Source: Candidatus Tepidiaquacellales bacterium UBA2330 (GTDB taxonomy: Bacteria; Bacteroidota; Ignavibacteria; Tepidaquicellales; Tepidaquicellaceae). Taken from it: DNA of 30,613 nt. The notes below the pieces were generated by a model that saw only the letters and a list, made by a program, of their open reading frames with translations, was not told the DNA's origin and made no database searches. The DNA is taken from contig DDUU01000053.1 in the NCBI GenBank assembly GCA_002344965.1, forward strand, positions 1 through 30,613. The letters are read 5' to 3'. Below are positions 8,688 to 15,670 of the stretch, piece by piece. The position numbers and the translations under genes are program-made. Positions within the stretch are counted from its first letter, which is position 1. Every line of letters begins with the position of its first letter.

Positions 8688-9470
8688 TTAATTCTTTTGA
8701 TTTTTGATTATCTGCTCGCTGGTCAATCCGAATCTTCTTTCCCTTTTCTGAAAATCATAAATAGCTTTATATAAATTGTTTCTTTTAAAATCCGGCCAGT
8801 AACAATTATCAATGTATATCTCACTGTAAGCGAGCTGCCAGAGCAGAAAATTACTTATTCTGAATTCACCTCCTGTTCTGATTAAAAGGTCGGGGTCAGG
8901 TAAATTTTTTGTTGCAAGATATCCTGAAAAGATCTCTTCACTAAGATTTGTTAAATCCAATCCCGTCTTTTTATGTTCCTTTGCTATTTTTTTAACGGCA
9001 TTAAGTATATCCCATCTTCCGCTGTAGCTAAGCGCGAGGTTTAACGTCATGAGTTTATTTTCTTTTGTTGTCTGCATTGCATCAGCAAGTTCTTTTCTGA
9101 CTTTTTCTGGAAGATTGTCAAGATCACCTGTTGCAATCAGCCGGACATCATTTTGATTAAGCCGGTCAGTCTCGTCACGAATTGATCTTATAAGTAATTT
9201 CATAAGCATAGTTACTTCTGTCTTAGGTCTCTTCCAGTTTTCTGTGGAAAAAGTATACAGCGTAAGATATTTCACTCCTATCTGACCGCATACTTCCACA
9301 ATATCTCTCGCAGAATTCACGCCTTCATTATGTCCGAATACTCTGGAAAGTCCTTTTGATTTTGCCCATCTCCCGTTTCCGTCCATTATAATTGCAATGT
9401 GTGCCGGAATTTCTCCGTGAGATTTTAAATCGTCCTGTTTTATTTTGTCTTTATGTGACGGCTCTGTCAA
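8688..9470 (-). CDS. uppS: Isoprenyl transferase (undecaprenyl diphosphate synthase type), TTG start
   Basis: Cis-prenyltransferase that builds the C55 lipid carrier needed for peptidoglycan and O-antigen assembly. The 260-aa protein has HIAIIMDGNGRWAKSKG (24-40, catalytic Asp30), FSTENWKRP (74-82) and DLLIRTGGEFRISNFLLWQ near the C terminus with the conserved Arg and Ser/Asn. The start is TTG at 9470. An in-frame TAA lies six codons upstream with no better start between, and the ~20 residues before the catalytic motif are normal for the family. The genes cdsA, dxr and rseP, often found between uppS and bamA in Proteobacteria, are absent here. Confidence 0.96.
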   Translation of the reverse strand: MTEPSHKDKIKQDDLKSHGEIPAHIAIIMDGNGRWAKSKGLSRVFGHNEGVNSARDIVEVCGQIGVKYLTLYTFSTENWKRPKTEVTMLMKLLIRSIRDETDRLNQNDVRLIATGDLDNLPEKVRKELADAMQTTKENKLMTLNLALSYSGRWDILNAVKKIAKEHKKTGLDLTNLSEEIFSGYLATKNLPDPDLLIRTGGEFRISNFLLWQLAYSEIYIDNCYWPDFKRNNLYKAIYDFQKRERRFGLTSEQIIKNQKN

Positions 9471-9522
9471 TTCTGATATTTCTACTTATTAAATTTTACT
9501 TTTGTTCCTATGAATATAAATA

Positions 9523-10509
9523 CTAAAGCAATCCTATCTTGTCTTTCAGAACAAATATTTTTTCATTTGCAATTACAGAGGCATTGCTGTTACCCTCTGT
9601 AATAATATTCATAAGTCTGTCTTCATTGTTTCTGATACTGCTGTATGTATTCTGAAGCGCGGACAATTTTTCCGCAACCAGCCCGCCAAGATCTGTTTTG
9701 AATTTACCGTAGCCTGAATCTCTATATTCGGTTTCAATCTCACTTATCTGTTTTCCGGAAAACTCTGAGTATATTGTAAGAAGATTTGATAATTCGGGTT
9801 TGTCATTTCCGAATGCAACTTTATTATCAGAATCAGTAACCGCTTTTTTAAATTTTTTCAAAATATCCTCAGCTCTGTCTTCAAGCAATACATAACTGTC
9901 TTTTACATCGCTCTTACTCATTTTTTCCGAGGCGTTATTCAGTGACATAATCTTTGCGGAAGTTTTTGATAAAGTCGCCTTCGGTAATTTAAAAGTTTCG
10001 CCGTGCTGATTGTTAAATCTCTGAGCGATGGTGCGGCTGAGTTCCACATGCTGCACCTGATCAATACCTACGGGAATTTCATCCGCGTCATATAAAAGCA
10101 CATCACCCGCCATTAAAACAGGATAATCAAAAAGTCCGGCAAGCTGTCCTTCCTTACCGGATTTAAGAGATTTGTCTTTATACTGCGTCATTTTTCCAAG
10201 CTCACCCATTGTTACATAATTGTTCAGTATCCAGCAGATCTCGCTGTGCGCGGGTATCATAGACTGAACAAAAATTACGGACCTGTTTGGATCTACACCA
10301 ACCGTAAGAAGCCATGCAACAATATCGAGAGTTCTTTTTTTCAAAAGCACAGGATCCTGTTTAGTTGTTATGGCGTGAAGGTTCGCAATGAAAAAGAAAT
10401 TTTCGCAGCCGTCATTATGCTGATTATCAGCCCAGCCTTTCATTGCTCCGAGATAATTTCCTATTGTAGGATCGCCGGATGGTTTTATTCCTGAAACAAT
10501 TCTTTTCAA
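9523..10509 (-). CDS. trpS: Tryptophanyl-tRNA synthetase, TTG start
   Basis: Class I synthetase that charges tRNA-Trp. The 328 residues match the bacterial short form. The HIGH-type signature is PTIGNYLGAM (14-23) and the second signature is KMSKSD (196-201). The tryptophan pocket region reads YPVLMAGDVLLYDADEIPVGIDQ (129-151). The TTG at 10509 gives MKRIVSGIKPSGDP, the expected N terminus, and no nearby ATG fits. The gene lies between an aminopeptidase and uppS on the same strand, with gaps of 83 and 52 bases. Those gaps may hold internal promoters, but I see no attenuator or T-box structure. Confidence 0.96.
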   Translation of the reverse strand: MKRIVSGIKPSGDPTIGNYLGAMKGWADNQHNDGCENFFFIANLHAITTKQDPVLLKKRTLDIVAWLLTVGVDPNRSVIFVQSMIPAHSEICWILNNYVTMGELGKMTQYKDKSLKSGKEGQLAGLFDYPVLMAGDVLLYDADEIPVGIDQVQHVELSRTIAQRFNNQHGETFKLPKATLSKTSAKIMSLNNASEKMSKSDVKDSYVLLEDRAEDILKKFKKAVTDSDNKVAFGNDKPELSNLLTIYSEFSGKQISEIETEYRDSGYGKFKTDLGGLVAEKLSALQNTYSSIRNNEDRLMNIITEGNSNASVIANEKIFVLKDKIGLL

Positions 10510-10592
10510 ATGGATCCGGTATATTTTAAAAATGATAAATTCATCAGTCCGTTATTACAATTATATGTAAATATAAAATTAATCAGCAAATT

Positions 10593-11624
10593 TCAAAAAT
10601 TATTAATGTAAGCTTTGGCAAGTTTGTATGTTTCGGCAATTCCTTTACGGTGAGTTCTTTCTGCTCCGTGAGATGCGGAAACTCCCGGACCTATGAGCCC
10701 GACTCTGACATCATAACCCGCAAGCAAAGCAGCGCTGCCGTCAGAACCGTAATACGGATATATATCAACATTATGTTTAATGTTATTTTTTTCAGCAAGT
10801 TCTTTAAGCTTTTTGGAAACATGAAAATCATACGGACCGGAAGAATCCTTTACGCAAATAGAAACAGCATCTTCCTCTCCTGTGCAGCCGTCGCCAATGA
10901 CAGCCATGTCAAGCACAAGAAGCTCCTTTACAGAGCCCGGAATTCCAATTGCAGATCCGTGACCTACTTCTTCATAATTAGAAAAATAGAAAGCCGCCTT
11001 AAGATTCTTTTTATTTTTTTTATCTTTTATACTCTTCGAAAGCTCTTTGATAAGTTCAATAAGTATAGCAGCGCACGCCTTGTCATCAAGAAATCTTGAT
11101 TTAACGAAACCTGACTTTGTATATTCATATCTGATGTCATAAAAAACAAAATCACCGGTATTGATGCCAAGTTTTTTAACATCGGATTCGCTGTTTACCA
11201 ATTCATCAAGTCTTATTGACATTTTCCCTTGTTCTCTTTTCTCTGAACTGAGTTTATCATTAACATGTGCTGCCGGGTTATTCATCAGAAAAGTGCCGCG
11301 GTAAATTTTTCCTTTGGAATTTCTCACCGACACATATTCGCTTTCGAATGAATTCCACGGATATGATCCGAGCTGCGTAACTTCAAGAGTCCCGTTGCTT
11401 TTAATTTCCTTTACCATAGCGCCTAGCGTATCTATATGCGCAGTCAGCAAAAGTTCAGGCGACTCGTCAAATGAAATAAGCAAAGATCCTTTATTAGTAA
11501 AAGTCTTTATAATACTACTGTCATCATCAAATAAAGATGAAATGTGATTAATTACTTCAGCAGTATAACCAGTCGGAGAATTTATTTTTAAAATAGATTC
11601 AAGGGTCGCAATTACGTTTTCCAT
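10593..11624 (-). CDS. M42-family metallo-aminopeptidase
   Basis: Cytosolic dinuclear zinc or cobalt aminopeptidase of the FrvX/TET group, which in known members trims peptides. The 343 residues carry the expected ligands and base: His63 and Asp65 in TAHIDTLGAM, Asp180/Asp181 in FLDDKACAAI, the Glu218-Glu219 pair in NYEEVGHGS, Asp239 in LVLDMAV and His319 in SASHGAERTH. The HG(Y/A)ERTH ending resembles the M42 subgroup annotated near the osmoprotectant NAGGN pathway, but no NAGGN genes are visible, so only the broad family is asserted. Its ATG overlaps the stop of the ftsB-like gene by one base (TAATG on the minus strand). Confidence 0.9.
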   Translation of the reverse strand: MENVIATLESILKINSPTGYTAEVINHISSLFDDDSSIIKTFTNKGSLLISFDESPELLLTAHIDTLGAMVKEIKSNGTLEVTQLGSYPWNSFESEYVSVRNSKGKIYRGTFLMNNPAAHVNDKLSSEKREQGKMSIRLDELVNSESDVKKLGINTGDFVFYDIRYEYTKSGFVKSRFLDDKACAAILIELIKELSKSIKDKKNKKNLKAAFYFSNYEEVGHGSAIGIPGSVKELLVLDMAVIGDGCTGEEDAVSICVKDSSGPYDFHVSKKLKELAEKNNIKHNVDIYPYYGSDGSAALLAGYDVRVGLIGPGVSASHGAERTHRKGIAETYKLAKAYINNF

Positions 11625-11962
11625 TATTTTGAACTGTCTATAATTACTTTATAAATTTTTTCACCGTCTTTTGTCATTCCGAATTTTTCCCTCGCTACTT
11701 CTTCAAGTCTTGATTCGGAGGATTTAAGCGCGTCGATTTCTTTCTGAAGTTCTTCAGTTTTATCAAGCTCAAGCTTAATCTGTTTTTCAAGTTCTTTGGT
11801 CTCTTCTTCAAGTTTCATCTTCTGAAGAATTCCTTTATTACCGAAGACCGTCATTGAGATCAGTCCGATAAAAAATAATATTACGAGCACAAGATTAACA
11901 TTATACTTAATGAATCTTGCAATGTCCGTAAATACTCCGTCTTTTTCTTTTCCGTTTTGCAT
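11624..11962 (-). CDS. FtsB/DivIC-type septum formation initiator
   Basis: Small bitopic division protein of 112 aa. It has a cytoplasmic N terminus, one membrane helix (~19-39, NVNLVLVILFFIGLISMTVF), then a coiled coil of charged heptads (~50-90) and a short C-terminal domain with VAREKFGMTKDGE, which is the family hallmark ([AL]REK[FY]GM). In known bacteria these proteins link FtsL and FtsQ in the divisome. It is 11 bases downstream of ddl and overlaps the M42 gene by one base. Whether it should be called ftsB or divIC cannot be decided from sequence alone. Confidence 0.88.
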   Translation of the reverse strand: MQNGKEKDGVFTDIARFIKYNVNLVLVILFFIGLISMTVFGNKGILQKMKLEEETKELEKQIKLELDKTEELQKEIDALKSSESRLEEVAREKFGMTKDGEKIYKVIIDSSK

Positions 11963-11973
11963 TATAAATTAAA

Positions 11974-13017
11974 TCAAAAATTTTTACTTACCGAAAGTTC
12001 AATTATTTTCTCTATAAGAAAGTTGAAATTCATTCCGTTTGCCAGAGCTGATTTCGGTACAAGAGAAGTTTCAGTCATACCGGGAAGCGTATTCACTTCG
12101 AGACAATACAGATCATTTTTATCATCAAGCATAAAATCAATTCTCGAATAGACCGAACATCCCAGAGCTTTATGCGCCTTAAGCGCCGTTTCTTTTGCAA
12201 GCGATTCGACTTCCGCCGGAATTTCAGCCGGACAGAAATACTCTGTCATACCTTTTGTATATTTATGCTCATAATCATAAAAGCCGTCTTTTGGTCTGAT
12301 CTCAATTACAGGAAAAGCTTCATCGCCGATCACAGGAACTGTAAGTTCTCTGCCTTTTATATACTTTTCAATGATCACTTTATCAGAATAATGAAAAGCG
12401 AGTTCAATGGAATTTTTAAGCTGAACATCCTCGACATCCGGCTGCACAATGCTGAGCCCGACAGTGCTTCCTTCGTCATTCGGCTTGACAACACAGGGAT
12501 AGCTCAGTGTTGAATTAATTTTTTTATTCAACTCCTCTAAGTCCGTCGGATAACTCTTGCTCAGCGCTATCCATTCAGGAGTAAGAATACCTGCCTGTCT
12601 TAGAATAATTTTTGAAACATCCTTATCCATCGCCAATGCAGATGCAAATACACCTGAACCGGTATATTTCATTCCTCTGAGTTCAAGAAGATTCTGAAGC
12701 CTTCCGTCCTCGCCGAATTTACCGTGAACACCTAAGAAGACTATATCAATATTGTCAAAAATATCTGAATTTATACAGTCAAGAATTTTCCTGTTGGAAG
12801 AAATTCTCAGATCATCAATTTCTTTAAATTCAGGTGAATCCTTTTTAACTGCATTTTTAAATATCTCATCAGCGCTTACGGGTATTTTTCCGTTCACAGG
12901 ATCAATTACTGTTACATTATGACCGGATTCGGTCAGCGCTTTATATATACTTTTAGAAGATGAAACTGAGACTTCTCTTTCGGAAGAAGGTCCGCCGGTA
13001 ATAAGAACTATATTCAA
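11974..13017 (-). CDS. ddl: D-alanine--D-alanine ligase, TTG start
   Basis: ATP-grasp enzyme making the D-Ala-D-Ala dipeptide for peptidoglycan. The 347-aa protein has the N-terminal GGPSSEREVSVSS (8-20), FLGVHGKFGEDGRLQ, PCVVKPNDEGSTVGLS (ATP-grasp loop), IIEKYIKGRELTV, and LEVNTLPGMTETSLVPKSA with the metal-binding Glu/Asn. The start codon is TTG at 13017; it places GGPSSERE at the family-typical distance and there is no usable ATG upstream. It is the first gene of the minus-strand cluster. A TATATT at 13038-13043 (minus) could be a -10 box about 20 bases before the start, but the -35 is poor. The composite repeat begins only ~45 bases upstream. Confidence 0.96.
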   Translation of the reverse strand: MNIVLITGGPSSEREVSVSSSKSIYKALTESGHNVTVIDPVNGKIPVSADEIFKNAVKKDSPEFKEIDDLRISSNRKILDCINSDIFDNIDIVFLGVHGKFGEDGRLQNLLELRGMKYTGSGVFASALAMDKDVSKIILRQAGILTPEWIALSKSYPTDLEELNKKINSTLSYPCVVKPNDEGSTVGLSIVQPDVEDVQLKNSIELAFHYSDKVIIEKYIKGRELTVPVIGDEAFPVIEIRPKDGFYDYEHKYTKGMTEYFCPAEIPAEVESLAKETALKAHKALGCSVYSRIDFMLDDKNDLYCLEVNTLPGMTETSLVPKSALANGMNFNFLIEKIIELSVSKNF

Positions 13018-13062
13018 CAGAGCAAAAAAATTTTTTCAATATACTTATTTCAATCAAGGATA

Positions 13063-13317
13063 AAAATGTTAATTTAAGAGTAAAATGCCATATCTGTCTT
13101 ATGTCCATCCGCTGAGTCACGAAAGATCACCGGATACTCAAACGGGGGACATTTAAGGTTAAAAAGTTATATCTGTCTTATATAAATTCAATCCGTTTTC
13201 CCCCGGCGGAGTCACCTATTCTTTGGGACTCCGCCGGTAAAGATAATCCGTTTATTTGAATCATGGAAGATCACCGGAGACTAAGACGGGGGACAAAATG
13301 TTATTTAAGGGTAAAAT
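13063..13317. repeat. Composite interspersed repeat, left copy (A-B-A modules in a 23-24 bp direct repeat)
   Basis: Module A (GATCACCGGA-n-ACT-n-A-n-ACGGGGGACA) occurs at 13121-13151 and 13265-13296. Module B, a GC-rich hairpin preceded by CCCCC, lies between them at 13200-13243. The whole is bracketed by AAAATGTTA(A)TTTAAG(A/G)GTAAAAT at 13063-13086 and 13295-13317. The text TTTAAGG-TAAAA plus ATATCTGTCTTAT also recurs with a 79-base period (13092 and 13171). The same A-B-A order and orientation recurs at 18734-18876. No ORF crosses it convincingly. The rest of the 13018-13575 gap, from 13318 on, is AT-rich with nothing I recognise. Confidence 0.85.
13203..13237. repeat. Perfect 11-bp hairpin, module B of the left composite repeat
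   Basis: CCGGCGGAGTC (13203-13213) is perfectly complementary to GACTCCGCCGG (13227-13237), with a 13-nt loop. The stem is very GC-rich in an AT-rich surrounding. No T-run follows (TAAAGATAATCC), so it is not a standard terminator. Confidence 0.85.
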
Positions 13318-13575
13318 ATACTTTTAATGTTGTTCTTAATTTATTAAAATATCTCAGCTATATAATCCGGCTCCAATTTTATTTTGAAAGGTTAAATAAA
13401 CTTATATTCAAGCGTCAGATTTTATTTTTTAATTGATAATTATTGTCGTGTAAAGAAGGAATCGATAAAAGATAAAAATTTTCATTGAATTATCAGGAGA
13501 GTGTGTATATTTTTGAAATAATTCTTATCCCAAAGAGAAATTTATTCTTTGAATCTAATATTAATTAGGAACAAT

Positions 13576-13896
13576 ATGAATAAGATTCTGCTCTTATCAG
13601 TTATATCTTTGTGGGGAATTCATCTCCGTAAAGCATCCCCACAAACATTCATCACAACACAATATCTTGGACTACAACTCAATAAATGTAATATAGATAA
13701 AAGCAAATTGTATTCAGATATGAAGGACAGTATAATAAAAGATAACTTCAATTATGGAGACAATTACTTATATATAGAGTTATTAACAAAAAGCAGAAAT
13801 GAGATCATGTTATATAAAATCTGCATCAATGGTCCGCTCACAGCCTTCAGAACAAACAAACTTACGAAATCAGTAAAACGGATAGATGACGGTTAG
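13576..13896 (+). CDS. Unrecognised small protein with hydrophobic N terminus
   Basis: I do not recognise this 106-aa product. The ATG at 13576 is preferred over a TTG at 13549 because a GGA lies 5-8 bases upstream and a hydrophobic segment (NKILLLSVISLWGI, 2-15) starts right after it, resembling a signal peptide or anchor. The rest is polar, rich in Asn, Lys and Ile, and ends in a basic tail. No T9SS domain is present, unlike its neighbours. It sits alone at the left edge of the AT-rich island, 107 bases before the next gene. It may be a genuine small exported protein, a decayed fragment, or chance in AT-rich DNA. Confidence 0.45.
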   Translation: MNKILLLSVISLWGIHLRKASPQTFITTQYLGLQLNKCNIDKSKLYSDMKDSIIKDNFNYGDNYLYIELLTKSRNEIMLYKICINGPLTAFRTNKLTKSVKRIDDG

Positions 13897-14003
13897 TGCA
13901 TCAACTGTCTAATTACAGATGATTTCATTCAGGCAAGGAAGTTTATTTTATTAAAAAGATTTTTCAAGATTTTTTTATTAATGAAATATATAATTAGAAT
14001 AAT

Positions 14004-15449
14004 ATGAAGCCTTCTGTATTATTTTTAATAGCATATTTATTTATCACCTCAAATCTTAACGCTCAACAAATCACCTGGGCAAGAACTTACGGAGATACAG
14101 GAACTGTAAGTGAACAAGGCGTTGATATACTACAGACTTTCGATGGGAATTATGTCGTGCTTGCCACAAGAAGCTATGATGGCAATAATCAAAAAATTTT
14201 ACTTCTGAAACTGGATATTTACGGAAATATCATGTGGGAAAAAATGGTAGCCGACAGCATAATATCTCACAATCCTTACAGATTCCAGCAAACGCATGAT
14301 AGCGGATTTATAATCACAGGCGTGAGCGGAAGCGCATTTTTGATTAAAACTGATAAAGATGGGAATTTGAAATGGAGAAAGATTTATACGCAGACTTATC
14401 CGCAGACGTATTCGTCCTCGGTTATCACTACTATGGATAATGGATATATTTTTTGCGGGAGAGTGCCTTTTTTTAATCCACCCTCTGACAGAGGTTATAT
14501 AGTAAAGACTGATCCTTCCGGAAATGTGCAGTGGGAAAGGGTCTATGAGGATTCGTTGTTTACAACATATAATGAAATCATACAGACTAAGAAATATGAT
14601 GGATATTACTTAGTCGGAAGAACATATAATATTACTCAACCGGTTACATTTTACACAGTTTGCAAAAAAATGAATTTGACAGGGGAAATTAAATGGAGTA
14701 ATACATTTGGAAAAAATTCAACAGGGTTAAATGTTATGATTCTCGATGATACTTCTTTGATAATTAATTCATCTAAGCAAAGTCCATTCTCTCCGAGATT
14801 ATTTAGAATTGATACAAGCGGGATTGTCATTTGGGATTCTATATATCAATCTCCAAGCTTTTCCGGTGGAATTCCTTTCATCTGCAAAGATAGTCAGAAC
14901 AATATACAGAAGGTTGGAGGAGTAAACGGAAATGTAACTTATACAGAAATTTCACCTTTAGGGGGGCAGCACGTATTACGACCTTTTCAAACTTCGGGCT
15001 TTCTATCAACATACAGTAATATAATAAAAAATACTATTGACGGTGGATTTATGATTGTAGGTACTGTTTTCACAGGTAATCAGTTTAGTCAGAAGGTGGA
15101 TATAATGGTATTAAAAACAGATAGCCTGGTTCACGGACCTGTCCTCGTAAGCATACCTTATTCCCAGATTAGCAGTATTGCAACAGAATTTGAGCTATTA
15201 CAAAACTATCCAAACCCGTTTAATTCGGAAACTATGATTGAATTCATTCTTCCCCAAAAAAAATATGTAGAAATTCATGTTTATGATATAAGAGGCAAAA
15301 TAGTTAAATATTTGAAAAATGAATATATGAACGAAGGAAATTATAAAGTCAAATTTAATGGTAATGATCTTTCGTCCGGGATTTATTTTTATTCAATGAA
15401 AATAAATGGAAATTTTATAGTTACAAAAGTTATGTTGTTAATAAAATAA
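14004..15449 (+). CDS. T9SS-sorted secreted protein, predicted beta-propeller
   Basis: The 481-aa product has a signal peptide (cleavage after LNA near residue 20). The body (~22-370) is made of diverged repeats of ~50 residues: ITWARTYGD, ILQTFDGNYVVLATR, LLKLDIYGNIMWEK, then GNLKWRKIY, GNVQWERVY and GEIKWSNTF. This resembles the W-x-(K/R)-x-(Y/F) blades of secreted propellers. The C terminus (~398-481) is a T9SS sorting domain with LLQNYPNPFNSE, HVYDIRGKIV, LSSGIYFYSMK and a final VMLLIK. It is probably exported and attached to or released from the surface; the ligand is unknown. The region is visibly AT-richer than the housekeeping clusters. Confidence 0.85.
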   Translation: MKPSVLFLIAYLFITSNLNAQQITWARTYGDTGTVSEQGVDILQTFDGNYVVLATRSYDGNNQKILLLKLDIYGNIMWEKMVADSIISHNPYRFQQTHDSGFIITGVSGSAFLIKTDKDGNLKWRKIYTQTYPQTYSSSVITTMDNGYIFCGRVPFFNPPSDRGYIVKTDPSGNVQWERVYEDSLFTTYNEIIQTKKYDGYYLVGRTYNITQPVTFYTVCKKMNLTGEIKWSNTFGKNSTGLNVMILDDTSLIINSSKQSPFSPRLFRIDTSGIVIWDSIYQSPSFSGGIPFICKDSQNNIQKVGGVNGNVTYTEISPLGGQHVLRPFQTSGFLSTYSNIIKNTIDGGFMIVGTVFTGNQFSQKVDIMVLKTDSLVHGPVLVSIPYSQISSIATEFELLQNYPNPFNSETMIEFILPQKKYVEIHVYDIRGKIVKYLKNEYMNEGNYKVKFNGNDLSSGIYFYSMKINGNFIVTKVMLLIK

Positions 15450-15483
15450 GGAGGGTAGAATTATGTCCATAAAACCACCATAA
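15448..15483 (+). other. Six-codon ORF (MSIKPP-stop) with a near-consensus Shine-Dalgarno
   Basis: AAGGAGG (15448-15454) overlaps the stop of the preceding gene. Eight bases later an ATG (15463) opens a 6-codon frame, MSIKPP, ending at TAA 15481-15483. This is the most consensus-like ribosome binding site I found in the window, yet it serves only a hexapeptide. An inverted repeat follows 30 bases later and a 986-codon gene starts at 15671. It could be a leader peptide, a remnant of a gene cut short, or coincidence. Confidence 0.3.
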
Positions 15484-15515
15484 AAATTAAAAATAGAGTA
15501 ACCTGTTAAATACAA

Positions 15516-15616
15516 TTTTAAAGAGCTTGACATACTCTTGATATGAAATGCCTGCCAGCAAAACAAATTCAAGAAATTATTTGCAAAAATAATTTTTTGT
15601 ATGCAAGCTCTTAAAT
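15516..15616. repeat. Inverted repeat in the leader of the 986-aa gene
   Basis: AGAGCTTGACATAC (15522-15535) pairs with GTATGCAAGCTCT (15599-15611) with one bulged base, and AT-rich pairing continues outward (TTTTAA/TTAAATTTT). Inside, AAATTATT and AATAATTT near 15575-15597 form a second small stem. It might be a small palindromic element (AATTTTAA occurs on both flanks) or an mRNA leader fold. Confidence 0.5.
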
Positions 15617-15670
15617 TTTAAAGTGAAATTAAAACTAACAACTATTCCATAAAAATAAAATCATAAAATA

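Noticed and set aside
13092..13104. Similarity of ATATCTGTCTTAT in the left composite repeat to the MITE end CACATCTGTC
   Set aside because: Only about nine shared bases and no matching opposite end; too short to claim a relationship.
13063..13317. CRISPR array
   Set aside because: Repeats are too few, unequal in length and spacing, and partly inverted; no cas genes are present.
13549..13575. TTG start nine codons upstream for the small ORF
   Set aside because: The ATG at 13576 has a better upstream GGA and places the hydrophobic segment at the N terminus.
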